The notes: generated by a model from the letters alone, not told the origin. A stretch of DNA of 64,000 nt from Novosphingobium silvae (GCF_009856825.1 NZ_WVTD01000016.1:1-64000); one strand, 5' to 3'; counted from the first letter of the stretch, positions 53,932 through 63,848 are shown. Made by a program: numbers and translations.

Positions 53932-55239
53932 TCAGAAGTGGAAACGTCCGCCGAGTGACAGCACGACGGCGTGCGCGTCCTCGAGCTTGCCGTCCATCAG
54001 GATCGGCGTCTGCACGGCCGTGCCGGCATAGGCCGCTGTCGTGCGATCAATAGTCGTATCCTTGAACGTAATATACGCTGCGCCCGCATCGAGCGTGAAC
54101 CGGGAAGACACGGCATAGCTTGTGCCGGCAGCGAAATTCCAACGGTTGCTGTCAGGCACTCGAGCGTCCCGATTGCCGTTGCGCGTCGGGGTCTGGGCGT
54201 GTTGAACGCCGGCACGAACGGTCCAGGCTGGTGTGACCGCGTAATCGATGCCGCCTGCGAAGCTCCAAGTGTCCCGGTAATTTTCCGGGATTGAAACGTT
54301 GAGCGGCGCGCCGAGCCGGATAGCGTCGAATTTCGACCAACCCATGCGGGTCACCTGACCGTTGAGGGTGACCTTGGGCGACACCGCCACGCGCGCTCCG
54401 AAGATCGCCTGCCAGGGGGTCTCGAACGTGGCGTTTGCATTCACTACGCTGTTTTGCCCGGCGAGCGGACCAAGAAGACCGGTCGTCGTCACCGAACCGT
54501 CGAGATTATGCTTCACGCTCGACTTGTAGCTGGCGCCCAGTTGCATGGGGCCGGCGCGATATTGCAGCCCGGCCGACCAGCCAAGATCCCAACCATTGCC
54601 TTTCAGCTCCTGGTGGCCGTCGGCGAGAAGAGGCGATAGGTTCGGCAGATAGTTGGACAATGATGCGTCGGCATATTCGATATTAAGCGCGGCGCCGATG
54701 CTGAGATTTGGCGTAACGAGGTAGGCGATCGATGGCTGGATGTCGTATGTTCGCAGCTTGGTCTTGTCGGCGCTATACCGTGCCCAGCTGTCGGCATCAT
54801 AATTGGTTGTGAAGCTATAAGGGGAGGCGACGGTCAGCCCCAAAGCGAGCCGTGATGTCAGGCCGACGGCTATCGCGCCGGAGGGTAGTACGCCATTATT
54901 GATCGGATCACGAGAGCGTTGGCTCCCGCCTACAGCCGCAGCCGACTGCCCGGGACGGACAATGAGCGTGTTGACATTGTCAACCGACCCTTTGGGAAGG
55001 ATTACGCTTACGGCCTGGTGGGCATCGACTCCTTCCATGCCTGCGATCGCAGCCGGATTCCACCAGAGGGACTGTACGCCCTGGTCGGCGACCTCGCCCG
55101 AAAAGGCTCGTCCGGCACCTCTGGACGATTGTTCCTGAAGGTAAAAGGCCTGCGCGCTCGCGGCTTGCGGCGCGAGCAATCCAGCCGCCACGGCCGATGT
55201 TGCGATCCCAACTTTCCAATTTTTGCCTGCCACGCCCAT
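53932..55239 (-). CDS. fadL: FadL/OmpP1-family outer-membrane fatty-acid porin
   Basis: A 435-residue beta-barrel. It starts MGVAGKNWKVGIATSAVAAG, a signal peptide ending in ASAQA, followed by FYLQEQSSRGAGRAFSGEVA, the plug sequence typical of FadL proteins, then NPAAIAGM. The C-terminus ends in a beta-strand with terminal Phe (LSLGGRFHF). It lets long-chain or hydrophobic substrates through the outer membrane. The ATG directly follows GGGGAG; a GTG two codons later would have better spacing. It lies between the DUF2147 gene (32 bases) and fadD. Confidence 0.9.
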   Translation of the reverse strand: MGVAGKNWKVGIATSAVAAGLLAPQAASAQAFYLQEQSSRGAGRAFSGEVADQGVQSLWWNPAAIAGMEGVDAHQAVSVILPKGSVDNVNTLIVRPGQSAAAVGGSQRSRDPINNGVLPSGAIAVGLTSRLALGLTVASPYSFTTNYDADSWARYSADKTKLRTYDIQPSIAYLVTPNLSIGAALNIEYADASLSNYLPNLSPLLADGHQELKGNGWDLGWSAGLQYRAGPMQLGASYKSSVKHNLDGSVTTTGLLGPLAGQNSVVNANATFETPWQAIFGARVAVSPKVTLNGQVTRMGWSKFDAIRLGAPLNVSIPENYRDTWSFAGGIDYAVTPAWTVRAGVQHAQTPTRNGNRDARVPDSNRWNFAAGTSYAVSSRFTLDAGAAYITFKDTTIDRTTAAYAGTAVQTPILMDGKLEDAHAVVLSLGGRFHF

Positions 55240-55271
55240 CTCCCCTTTCGTGATTGTCAAATTCCTCGTGC

Positions 55272-55676
55272 TTATCGGAGGCGCGTCCATGTCTGCGTCT
55301 TGCACAGGGGCCAGACGATGCAGCCCTTGAGGCGCAAATGATCCCGATCGGCTAACGTGACCGTCGCGCTGTATGTACCGCCATCCTCAGCGTTGTAGAT
55401 GGAACCACCCGACCAACTGCCCGACTTCCACGTAAAACCCTGCAGAATCTGCAATCCACGAAGCGGACGACCGCGCAACGCAGCGGTCTTGTTCTTTTCG
55501 TCACGTAGTTCGGGGTTGGCTTTGATCCCGTCGGAACTGATCAAGGCACCGCAGATCGATTGCCCGCAGCGGGTGATTTCCACGACGCCATGACGGCTCT
55601 CGGTTTGCCAGCGACCGACAACGGTGTCGGCGGGCAATGCAGTGCTCGAAGCCAGTAGTGTCAGAATGATCGACAT
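55272..55676 (-). CDS. DUF2147 family exported protein
   Basis: A 134-residue protein with a short signal (MSIILTLLASSTALPADT). The DUF2147 core is GRWQTESRHGVVEITRCGQS, ICGALISS, GLQILQGFTWKSGSWSGGSI and YNAEDGGTYSATVTL, ending in a Cys-containing WPLCKTQTWTRL. Family members often stand beside fatty-acid or polyhydroxyalkanoate genes and have no known reaction. It is the first gene of the leftward fad operon. Confidence 0.82.
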   Translation of the reverse strand: MSIILTLLASSTALPADTVVGRWQTESRHGVVEITRCGQSICGALISSDGIKANPELRDEKNKTAALRGRPLRGLQILQGFTWKSGSWSGGSIYNAEDGGTYSATVTLADRDHLRLKGCIVWPLCKTQTWTRLR

Positions 55677-55887
55677 TGTTCCTCTCCGCGCGCCTTCAGG
55701 CGACCGTCTGTTTCACGTCTGGAGCCAATATGCGGCAAATCAGCGTCCCATAACCATCTCAATGACGTATAGGTAAGTCAATAGCTCAATGCGTCATCAA
55801 AATGCCTATTAGGTTGTGTGCGAATTGGAGGGGTCAGGCGCTGCTGGCCCCGTCGTCAGGGTTCGGGCGTGTTCGTGTGTGACGCCG

Positions 55888-56532
55888 TCAAGCTATTGAT
55901 CTGTGCGTGCCTTCAAGCAAGGAAAGATTGCGATAATTGCCCAGTTCCTGAATGCGCTGGATGGAACGCGACACTTCGCCGTCAGCCGCCCCGTTCGCGG
56001 CAACGACCAGGCGCCCGTAGCCGCCGGCGTGAATGCGAAAGTCGCTCCAGATCCGGACGCTATCCCCGATGATGCAGGAGACGAGATGGCCCGGATGGAA
56101 GTCGGCCCGATCGACAACCGGCTCGGCGTAGCTATCGTTCGCCACAACGACGATGTGGGTTGCGCGGATGACCAGGCCCGGCAGCGTTTCCATCCACTGC
56201 AAGGTATCACTGAAGGGGCCGACGTCGGGAGCAGACCAGAACTGCGCGTCCGCGCTGACCGAGGTTGACGTTAGCGTCGTGGTGACCGCTTCACTGTGCC
56301 TTTCCCAGGCCAGCCGCCCGTTGGCGGACCACTCCGTTTCCAGGTGGCGCAGGTTGCGATCGAGTCCAGAGGCACATCGCTGCTGCAGGATCAGCCATTC
56401 CTTCTCCCGGTCATTCTCATCGACCAGGCGAACCGTCTGAAATGCCATGGCGGGCAATTCGAGTGCAGGAAAACGGCGCAGATGCATTTCGCCGACGATC
56501 TGACGCCGGAGGGGATGCTCAGAAAATCGCAT
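55888..56532 (-). pseudogene. DUF3422 family protein, 3'-truncated
   Basis: Starts MRFSEHPLRRQIVGEMHLRR with the usual DUF3422 beginning. It continues with a segment like AWERHSEAVTTTL, PGLVIRATHIVVVAND, DSVRIWSDFRIHAGGYGRLV and SRSIQRIQELGNYRNLSLL, after which it stops at residue 214. Full members have about 430 residues with two membrane helices in the missing half. The front part looks intact. Likely non-functional, unless the soluble half works alone. Confidence 0.8.
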
Positions 56533-56746
56533 GTGTGCGCCTTCGAAAACAGGTGCAGTGGCGCTTGGGGAGAGGCGCAGCCGTCGATAAGACGGGCGCG
56601 AGCATCATCGCCGGGATGAGAGTGCGCGGTTTTTCACTGGCGAGCATCCGTACGTTCCTCGGCCAAGACCTCCGATATCAAGCCTCCCGGGAACCGGTGC
56701 ATGACGATTCCCTCGACGGCGTGAGAAGAGTGCCAAAGATTTTAGT

Positions 56747-56760
56747 TGACGTAAACGTCA
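56747..56760. promoter_or_regulatory. Perfect palindrome TGACGTAAACGTCA, likely MerR/LiuR-type operator
   Basis: TGACGT, AA, ACGTCA in the promoter region of the thiolase operon. TTGACG at its left edge can be the -35 element; a long spacer to CATTAG fits MerR-type promoters. LiuR boxes in proteobacteria have the same ACGT-AA-ACGT core. The likely binder is the MerR-family protein at 51704. A related TTGAC..ACGTCATT arrangement lies at 55761-55781 before the DUF2147 gene (on the minus strand), weaker. Confidence 0.62.
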
Positions 56761-56814
56761 TTTCACGCACCATTAGGTAATCAGATGTCCGATTCCCTGG
56801 AGAGGCTATCATCG

Positions 56815-57951
56815 ATGCGTAATGTGGTTGTTGCGGGCTATGCCCGGTCCCCCTTTCACCTGGCAGGCAAGGGCGCGCTGGCGCGCGTCCGCCCTGACGA
56901 TCTGGCCGCTCAGGTCATTCGCGGACTGATTCAGCAGACCGGCGTGAAGGCCGAAGATATCGAGGATATCGTGCTGGGCTGCGCTTTTCCTGAAGGCGAG
57001 CAGGGCTTCAACATCGCGCGCCTTATCGGTCTTCTCGCCGACCTGCCGCTCTCTGTCGGCGGCATGACCGTTAATCGCTTCTGCGGATCGTCGATGAGCT
57101 CGGTCCACATCGCTGCGGGCCAGATTCAGCTTGGCGCCGGCGAGGCCTTCATCTGCGCGGGCGTGGAGTCGATGAGCCGCGTGCCGATGATGGGGTTCAA
57201 TCCGCTGCCGAACCCCGAGCTCGCGAAGAAGAGCGCCGCCTATATGGGCATGGGCGACACGGCGGAGAATATCGCGACCAAATATCAGATCACCCGTGCC
57301 CAGCAGGAAGCCTTTGCGGTCGCCAGTCAGGACAAGGCGGCCGCGGCTATCGCGGCCGGCAAGCTCGAGGCCGAGATCGTGCCGATCACGACCAAGGCGG
57401 GCGTGGTCGACAAGGATGGCACGCCGCGTGCCGGCACGACGACGGAAACCCTCGCCGGGCTGAAGCCGGCCTTCAGCCAGGACGGCACGGTAACGGCGGG
57501 AACGTCCTCGCCGCTGACCGATGGCGCAAGCGCAATCCTGGTCACGAGCGAGGATTATGCGCGCGCGCATGGACTGCCGATCCTTGCCCGCATCAAGTCG
57601 GTTGCTGTCTCTGGCTGCCAGCCGGAGATCATGGGCATCGGACCGGTCGAGGCCTCGCGCAAGGCGCTGCAGCGGGCGGGGCTCAGTGTGGACCAGCTTG
57701 ACGTTGTCGAGCTCAACGAAGCCTTTGCGAGCCAGTCACTGGCCTGCATCAGCGACCTGGGGCTTGACCAGTCGAAGGTCAATCTGGACGGCGGCGCCAT
57801 CGCGATAGGCCACCCTCTGGGGGCGACCGGTGCGCGGATCGTGGGCAAGGCCGCGGCTCTGCTGAAGCGCGAAGGCGGCAGCTATGCGCTTGCCACCCAG
57901 TGCATCGGCGGCGGTCAGGGCATCGCCACCGTGCTGGAGGCGGCGGAATGA
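56815..57951 (+). CDS. Acetyl-CoA acyltransferase (thiolase)
   Basis: A 378-residue thiolase that cleaves 3-ketoacyl-CoA with CoA in the last step of beta-oxidation. Catalytic parts: NRFCGSSMSSV with the nucleophile Cys (about 80), ELNEAFASQSL, GGAIAIGHPLGATGARIVGK with the catalytic His, and the second Cys in ATQCIGGGQGIA. The start is placed at the ATG giving MRNVVVAGYARSPF behind GGAGAGG; an ATG ten codons upstream remains possible. It overlaps the next gene by ATGA and leads the operon behind the palindrome at 56747. Confidence 0.92.
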   Translation: MRNVVVAGYARSPFHLAGKGALARVRPDDLAAQVIRGLIQQTGVKAEDIEDIVLGCAFPEGEQGFNIARLIGLLADLPLSVGGMTVNRFCGSSMSSVHIAAGQIQLGAGEAFICAGVESMSRVPMMGFNPLPNPELAKKSAAYMGMGDTAENIATKYQITRAQQEAFAVASQDKAAAAIAAGKLEAEIVPITTKAGVVDKDGTPRAGTTTETLAGLKPAFSQDGTVTAGTSSPLTDGASAILVTSEDYARAHGLPILARIKSVAVSGCQPEIMGIGPVEASRKALQRAGLSVDQLDVVELNEAFASQSLACISDLGLDQSKVNLDGGAIAIGHPLGATGARIVGKAAALLKREGGSYALATQCIGGGQGIATVLEAAE

Positions 57952-60299
57952 GCGAGCAGGCCATCAAGCCAGTCGGCGCCCCGCCGGAAACCATCAAAAA
58001 GGTCTGCGTGATCGGCGCAGGCGTCATGGGCGCCGGCATCGCAGCGCAGGTCGCCAATGCCGGCGTGCCGGTGCTGCTGCTCGATATCGTGCCCAAGGAG
58101 GGCGGCGATCGTGACGCCGTGGCGAAGGGTGCGGTCGCGAAGATGCTGAAGACCGATCCGGCGCCCTTCATGTCGAAGGCTGCGGCGAAGCTCGTTGAAA
58201 CGGGCAATATCGACGACCATCTCGAGCGGGTGGCCGAATGCGACTGGATCGTCGAGGCGATCGTCGAACGGCTCGACATCAAACAGGCGCTCTACGCCAA
58301 GCTCGAGCAGCTCAAGCGTCCGGGCACGGCGGTATCGTCCAATACCTCGACGATTCCGCTTGGCCATCTGGTCGAGGGGCGGGACGATCAGTTCAAACAG
58401 GACTTCCTGATCACCCATTTCTTCAATCCGCCGCGCTACATGCGGCTCATCGAAATCGTGACCGGCCCCGACACTGATACGGCTGTGGCGAGGCGCGTCT
58501 CGGATTTCGTCGATCGAAAGCTCGGCAAGCGCATCGTGCCGGCGCGGGACACGCCGGGCTTCATCGCCAATCGCATCGGTACCTACTGGCTGGCCGTCGC
58601 GATCAATGCCGCGATGGACCAGGGGCTGACGGTGGAGGAAGCCGACCAGATCGGCGGAAAGCCGATGGGCGTGCCCAAGACCGGCATTTTCGGCCTTGTC
58701 GATCTCGTTGGCGTCGACCTCATGCCGCTGCTCACGAAGAGCCTGTCCTCGACGCTGCCGGCAGGTGACGCCTATTTCGACACGGTGAGGCCGATGCCGC
58801 TCGTCGACAGGATGATCGCAGAAGGCTTTACCGGGCGGAAGGGCAAGGGCGGTTTCTACGCGTTCGACAAGGCGACGAAGACCAAGAAAGCGCTCGATCT
58901 CGCGACCGGCGAATATCGCGTATCGGTGAAGCCGGCTTCCTTGCCGGGCCGGGCCGAGAAGGACCTGGCAGCATTGGTTGCTGCGCCCGGCAAGGTCGGC
59001 GCCTATGCCTGGGAAATTCTCGGCAAGGTTCTTTCCTATGCCGCGAGTCTGGTCGGTGAAGCTGCGGACAACATCGTCGGCATCGATGACGCGATGAAGC
59101 TCGGCTACAACTGGAAGTTCGGGCCGTTCGAACTGATCGATCGCCTTGGGCCGGGCAAGCTCGCCGAACGGCTGGCCGCCGAGGGGCGGGATGTTCCCGC
59201 GATCCTCAAGGTAGCCGGAGATCGGCCTTTCTACCGGGTGCAGGACGGCCGTCGGCAATATCTCGATGCCGCCGGCGACTATCATGATGTCGTGCGGCCC
59301 GAGGGCGTGCTGCTGCTGGAAGACATCAAGCTCCATAGCCAGCCGATCCTCAAAAATGGTTCGGCGGCACTCTGGGATGTCGGCGACGGCGTTGCCTGCC
59401 TTGAGTTCACCGGCAAGATGAACGCGCTCGACGGCGATGTGATGAAGCTGATCGGTCAGGCGATCCCGGTCGTGCAGGACAAGTTCAAGGCGCTCGTCGT
59501 CTATAATGAGGGCAGCAATTTCTCCGCCGGCGCCAATCTCGGTCTTGCTCTGTTCGCACTGAACATCGCGGCATGGGGCGAGATCGAAAAGCTCGTCGCG
59601 GGCGGGCAGCAGGCCTACAAGGCGCTCAAATATGCGCTGTTCCCGGTCGTGAGCGCTCCGGCCGGCATGGCATTGGGCGGCGGTTGCGAGATCCTGCTCA
59701 ACAGTGATGCCGTGCAGGCCCATGCCGAAAGCTATGTGGGTCTGGTCGAGTGCGGCGTGGGTCTGATCCCTGGCTGGGGCGGATGCGGTGAAATGATCGA
59801 TCGCTGGCGCTCCAGTCCCGGCATGCCCAAGGGGCCGATGCCGGCCGTAGCCAAGGTCTTCGAGACGGTATCGACAGCCACTGTGGCAAAGTCGGCCGCC
59901 GAGGCGAAGGAGCATGGCTTCCTGCGTCCCTCGGACGGCATTACGATGAACCGGGACCGTCTGCTGGCGGACGCCAAGGCGAAGGCACTGGAACTGGCCG
60001 ACGGTTACAAACCGCCTGTGGCTCCGGAATTCCGCTTGCCTGGCGCGGGAGGCAAGTCCGCTCTTTCGATGGCTGTCGAAGGCTTCCAGGCCCGTGGCCT
60101 CGCCACATCTTACGATGGTGTCGTATCCGGCGCGCTCGCCGACGTCCTGACGGGCGGCGAGAAGGATCTCATCGACATCGTGACCGAAGAGGATCTGCTG
60201 GCGCTCGAGCGCAAGGCCTTCATGCAACTGGTGCGCGACCCGCGGACCCAGGCGCGCGTCGAGCAGATGCTCGTCACCGGCAAGCCGCTGCGTAACTGA
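57948..60299 (+). CDS. FadJ/FadB-like bifunctional 3-hydroxyacyl-CoA dehydrogenase / enoyl-CoA hydratase
   Basis: A 783-residue bifunctional enzyme with dehydrogenase first and hydratase second, unlike E. coli FadB. The NAD fold has CVIGAGVMGAGIAAQVANAG; the catalytic His is in THFFNPPRYMRLIEIV; the C-terminal HAD domain follows, with FVNR-like TPGFIANRIGTYW. The hydratase domain (about 480-720) has NFSAGANLGLALFA for the oxyanion hole, MALGGGCEILLNSD and the catalytic Glu in YVGLVECGVGLIPGWGG. It catalyses the two middle steps of beta-oxidation. The ATG overlaps the thiolase stop. Confidence 0.93.
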   Translation: MSEQAIKPVGAPPETIKKVCVIGAGVMGAGIAAQVANAGVPVLLLDIVPKEGGDRDAVAKGAVAKMLKTDPAPFMSKAAAKLVETGNIDDHLERVAECDWIVEAIVERLDIKQALYAKLEQLKRPGTAVSSNTSTIPLGHLVEGRDDQFKQDFLITHFFNPPRYMRLIEIVTGPDTDTAVARRVSDFVDRKLGKRIVPARDTPGFIANRIGTYWLAVAINAAMDQGLTVEEADQIGGKPMGVPKTGIFGLVDLVGVDLMPLLTKSLSSTLPAGDAYFDTVRPMPLVDRMIAEGFTGRKGKGGFYAFDKATKTKKALDLATGEYRVSVKPASLPGRAEKDLAALVAAPGKVGAYAWEILGKVLSYAASLVGEAADNIVGIDDAMKLGYNWKFGPFELIDRLGPGKLAERLAAEGRDVPAILKVAGDRPFYRVQDGRRQYLDAAGDYHDVVRPEGVLLLEDIKLHSQPILKNGSAALWDVGDGVACLEFTGKMNALDGDVMKLIGQAIPVVQDKFKALVVYNEGSNFSAGANLGLALFALNIAAWGEIEKLVAGGQQAYKALKYALFPVVSAPAGMALGGGCEILLNSDAVQAHAESYVGLVECGVGLIPGWGGCGEMIDRWRSSPGMPKGPMPAVAKVFETVSTATVAKSAAEAKEHGFLRPSDGITMNRDRLLADAKAKALELADGYKPPVAPEFRLPGAGGKSALSMAVEGFQARGLATSYDGVVSGALADVLTGGEKDLIDIVTEEDLLALERKAFMQLVRDPRTQARVEQMLVTGKPLRN

Positions 60300-60344
60300 T
60301 TGGCGGCCGGCGGCCGGATGGCCGACCGGTCAGGAGATATAAAT

Positions 60345-62135
60345 ATGCAAGTCTATGACGCCCCGTTGCGCGACATGCGCTTCGTGCTCAACGAACTCCA
60401 TGCCGATGACGGCTTCGGGGATATTCCCGCGCTGTCGGAGTTCACACCGGATCTGACCGATGCCATCCTCGAGGAGGCGGCGCGCTTCTGTCGCGACGTC
60501 CTGTTGCCGATCAACCGGTCGGGCGACGAGGAGGGGTGTCATCTGGAAAACGGCGTTGTGCGGACGCCGGCGGGGTTCGCGCAAGCCTATAAGCAGTTCG
60601 CCGAAGGTGGCTGGACCGCGCTCGCATCCGATCCGGAATGGGGTGGGCAGGGGCTGCCGGAAGCGGTCAACAAGCTGGTCGAGGAGATGATCTGCTCGTC
60701 CAACCTCTCCTTCGGCCTCTACCCGGGCCTCACCCATGGTGCCACCACTGCGATCGAGGGCCATGGCAGTGACGCGCTCAAGCAGGCCTACCTGCCCAAG
60801 ATGGTGAGCGGCCAGTGGTCCGGCACGATGTGCCTGACCGAGCCTCATTGCGGTACCGATCTCGGGCTCCTGCGCAGCCGCGCGGTCCCGCAGGGCGATG
60901 GCAGCTACAAGGTCACCGGCTCCAAGATCTTCATCTCCGCCGGTGAGCATGACCTGACCGAGAATATCATCCATCTCGTGCTCGCCCGCCTGCCCGACGC
61001 CCCCAAGGGCGTGAAGGGCATCAGCTTGTTTCTCGTCCCCAAATATCTGCCCAGGGAGGACGGTACTCCCGGTCAATCGAACGGCGTCGCCTGCGCCGCG
61101 ATCGAGCACAAGATGGGTCTCAAGGCGTCGGCGACGTGCCAGATGAACTTCGATGATTCGATCGGCTGGATCGTCGGTGAGCCTGGCAAGGGCATGGCCG
61201 CCATGTTCACGATGATGAACACGGAGCGTGTCTCCGTCGGCATCCAGGGCCTGGGTGTGGGCGAGGCGGCGTATCAGGCGGCGGCCTGGTATGCGAAAGA
61301 TCGTATTCAGGGTCGGGCGCTCTCGGGACCCAAATATCCCGATCAGGCAGCCGATCCGATCATCGTTCACCCCGATGTTCGCCGCATGTTGATGACGATG
61401 CGGGCTTATAATGAGGGATGCCGGGCGCTCTCGGCCTGGGTCTCGCGCGCCCTGGACGCGGAAAAACATTCTCCCGAACCCGAAGTGCGCCAGCGTGCGA
61501 GTGACTTCATTGCGCTCATGACCCCCGTCGTCAAAGCGCTCTTCACCGACCTTGCGTTCGACAGCGCGAACCTTGCGGTCCAATGCTATGGTGGCCACGG
61601 CTACATCCGCGAAAGCGGCGTCGAGCAATATGCCCGTGATGCCCGGATCACCATGATCTATGAGGGGACGAACGGCGTTCAGGCGCTCGATCTCGTCGGC
61701 CGCAAGCTCGGCGCCCATATGGGCCGCTATCTGCGCAGCTTCTTCCATCCGGTGTCGGCTTTCATCGAGGAAAACAACGTCGACGGACCGATGAAGCCGA
61801 TGATCGAGGCGCTCGCCAAGGCGTTCGGGGCGCTGCAGCTTTCGACGGCCACGGTCGCGCAGCGGGCGCTCAAGGATCCCGAAGAGGCGGGCGCGGCGTC
61901 GGCGGACTATCTGCGTCTGATGGGCCTGGTGGCCATGGGCTATTGCTTTGCCAAGGCGACCAAGATCGCAGGCTTGCAGCTCTTCTTCGGCAGCGAGGAC
62001 AAGCGCTTCTACGATGCCAAGATCAAGACGGCGACGTTCTTCTTCGAGCGTATCCTGCCTCAGGCGACCGCCAGCTTCCTGGCGATCAAGGCGGGCAAGA
62101 AGTCGCTGATGGCGCTGGAAGACGACGTGTTTTGA
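60345..62135 (+). CDS. Acyl-CoA dehydrogenase (about 600-residue type)
   Basis: A 596-residue FAD enzyme that oxidises acyl-CoA to enoyl-CoA and passes electrons to ETF. It starts MQVYDAPLRDMRFVLNELHA behind GGAG; 15 upstream codons lack support. Motifs: MCLTEPHCGTDLGLL, KIFISAGEHDLTENIIHLVL, and the catalytic Glu in MIYEGTNGVQALDLVG. The extra C-terminal domain (about 470-590) is typical of the DmdC/FadE-like long forms. It follows the FadJ-like gene by 45 bases and overlaps the next gene by TTGA. Confidence 0.92.
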   Translation: MQVYDAPLRDMRFVLNELHADDGFGDIPALSEFTPDLTDAILEEAARFCRDVLLPINRSGDEEGCHLENGVVRTPAGFAQAYKQFAEGGWTALASDPEWGGQGLPEAVNKLVEEMICSSNLSFGLYPGLTHGATTAIEGHGSDALKQAYLPKMVSGQWSGTMCLTEPHCGTDLGLLRSRAVPQGDGSYKVTGSKIFISAGEHDLTENIIHLVLARLPDAPKGVKGISLFLVPKYLPREDGTPGQSNGVACAAIEHKMGLKASATCQMNFDDSIGWIVGEPGKGMAAMFTMMNTERVSVGIQGLGVGEAAYQAAAWYAKDRIQGRALSGPKYPDQAADPIIVHPDVRRMLMTMRAYNEGCRALSAWVSRALDAEKHSPEPEVRQRASDFIALMTPVVKALFTDLAFDSANLAVQCYGGHGYIRESGVEQYARDARITMIYEGTNGVQALDLVGRKLGAHMGRYLRSFFHPVSAFIEENNVDGPMKPMIEALAKAFGALQLSTATVAQRALKDPEEAGAASADYLRLMGLVAMGYCFAKATKIAGLQLFFGSEDKRFYDAKIKTATFFFERILPQATASFLAIKAGKKSLMALEDDVF

Positions 62136-63040
62136 CGCTTCCGGCAAGCCTCGAAAAGCGGCTGGCCATTCCAGCCATCGTTGCGCCGATGTTCCTTGTG
62201 TCGGGACCGGACCTTGTCGTCAGTTGCTGCGAGGCGGGACTGCTTGGTACTTTCCCGGCGCTCAACCAGCGCACCAGTCAAGGTTTCGGTGAATGGCTGG
62301 ATGAAATCGAGGAGCGGCTGGCTCCCATGCCGGGAGCGGCGCCCTTCGGCGTCAACCTCATCGTCCATAAGAGCAATCCGAGGCTCGACGCCGATCTGGA
62401 ACTGATCGTTCGGCACCATGTGCCATTGGTCATCACCTCGCTCGGCGCCATCGCGGATCTTGTCCAGGTGGTTCAGGGCTATGGCGGGCTGGTCTTTCAC
62501 GACGTGACGAACGTGCGTCATGCGGAAAAGGCGCTCGAAGCTGGCGTCGACGGTCTGATCGCGGTCGCTGCCGGCGCGGGGGGACATGCCGGCACGATGA
62601 GCCCGTTCGCACTGGTTGACGAGATACGGCGCTTCTTCCAGGGGCCGCTGGCGCTTTCCGGCGCCATCACGCGCGGCCACCAGATCGCGGCCGCGCAGAT
62701 GATGGGGGCCGATCTTGCCTATATCGGATCCCACTTCATCGCGTCGGAAGAGAGTCTCGCCTCGCCGGCACAGAAAGACATGGTGATCGGGGCCGGACCA
62801 GCGGATATCGTCTATACGGACCGGGTCACCGGCGTCGGGGCCAATTTTCTCCGGCCCTCGCTGGAAGCCGCGACTCTCCCTGAGCCACATGGCGCGCTTT
62901 CGGTTTCGGAGGAGGCCAAGGCCTGGAAGACGATCTGGTCGGCAGGCCACGGTGTCGGCGCTACCACTGCCGTCCAACCGGCCCGATCCATCTGTGAGAG
63001 ACTCATTGCCGAATATCAGGCGGCATTACAATCAGAGTAG
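62132..63040 (+). CDS. Nitronate monooxygenase-like flavoprotein (2-nitropropane dioxygenase family)
   Basis: A 302-residue FMN barrel. It starts at TTG overlapping the previous stop, giving MTLPASLEKRLAIPAIVAPM; no ATG is near. FMN and active-site parts are PMFLVSGPDLVVSCCEAGLL, the catalytic His in AAGAGGHAGTMSPFAL, and ALSGAITRGHQIAAAQMMGADLAYIGSHF near the end. The oxygen-dependent members oxidise nitronates. In fatty-acid operons of Actino- and Alphaproteobacteria, related proteins are frequent but unassigned, perhaps an enoyl-CoA reductase-like role (inference). It lies ten bases before etfB. Confidence 0.85.
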   Translation: MTLPASLEKRLAIPAIVAPMFLVSGPDLVVSCCEAGLLGTFPALNQRTSQGFGEWLDEIEERLAPMPGAAPFGVNLIVHKSNPRLDADLELIVRHHVPLVITSLGAIADLVQVVQGYGGLVFHDVTNVRHAEKALEAGVDGLIAVAAGAGGHAGTMSPFALVDEIRRFFQGPLALSGAITRGHQIAAAQMMGADLAYIGSHFIASEESLASPAQKDMVIGAGPADIVYTDRVTGVGANFLRPSLEAATLPEPHGALSVSEEAKAWKTIWSAGHGVGATTAVQPARSICERLIAEYQAALQSE

Positions 63041-63049
63041 GATTGATCC

Positions 63050-63793
63050 ATGAAGGTGCTTGTGCCCGTCAAGCGGGTTATCGATTATAATGTGAAACCG
63101 CGCGTGAAGGCGGATGGGACGGGCGTCGATTTGGCGAACGTGAAGATGTCGATGAACCCGTTCGACGAGATCGCCGTCGAAGAGGCTATCCGCCTCAAGG
63201 AAAAGGGAGTCGCGACCGAAATCGTGGTGGTGTCGATCGGCGTCGCCAAGGCGCAGGAAACGCTGCGCACCGCGCTCGCCATGGGGGCCGACCGCGCGAT
63301 CCTCGTCCAGACTGACGATGAGGTCGAGCCGCTCGCCGTCGCCAAGATCCTGAAGGCCATCGCCACCGAGGAGGCTCCGGGCCTGGTGATCCTCGGCAAG
63401 CAGGCCATCGACGATGATGCCAATCAGACCGGCCAGATGCTGGCAGCCCTTCTCGGTTGGGGGCAGGGCACATTCGCCAGCAAGGTCGAAGTATCGGGCG
63501 AGACTGTCGCGGTGACCCGTGAGGTGGATGGCGGTCTGGAGACCGTAAGCCTCAAACTGCCGGCGATCGTGACGACCGATCTGCGTCTCAACGAACCGCG
63601 CTATGCGAGCCTGCCCAATATCATGAAGGCCAAATCCAAGCCGCTGGCGACGAAGACGCCGGCCGATCTCGGTGTTGAGATCGCCTCGCGCCTCAAGACG
63701 CTCAAGGTGACCGAACCCCCCAAGCGCTCGGCGGGCATCAAGGTGGCCGACGTCGATGAATTGGTCGCCAGGCTCAAGGAAATGGCGATTTGA
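63050..63793 (+). CDS. etfB: Electron transfer flavoprotein beta subunit
   Basis: A 247-residue ETF beta, AMP-binding partner of EtfA. Start: [20 protein letters not shown] behind AGGATTG. Signature segments: [39 protein letters not shown] and [38 protein letters not shown] collects electrons from the acyl-CoA dehydrogenase encoded two genes upstream and hands them to ETF-quinone oxidoreductase. Chromosomal etfBA are usually present too; this copy is dedicated to the operon (inference). Confidence 0.95.
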   Translation: MKVLVPVKRVIDYNVKPRVKADGTGVDLANVKMSMNPFDEIAVEEAIRLKEKGVATEIVVVSIGVAKAQETLRTALAMGADRAILVQTDDEVEPLAVAKILKAIATEEAPGLVILGKQAIDDDANQTGQMLAALLGWGQGTFASKVEVSGETVAVTREVDGGLETVSLKLPAIVTTDLRLNEPRYASLPNIMKAKSKPLATKTPADLGVEIASRLKTLKVTEPPKRSAGIKVADVDELVARLKEMAI

Positions 63794-63848
63794 TAAACTT
63801 TCAAACGCGCCGAACTTGCCGAACCTCTCCCATGCAAGTGACGGCGCA

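Noticed and set aside
57915..60227. A 770-codon minus-strand frame opposite the FadJ-like gene, and a similar one at 60330-62147
   Set aside because: Both are antisense shadows of clearly identified enzymes, with no start context or domain.
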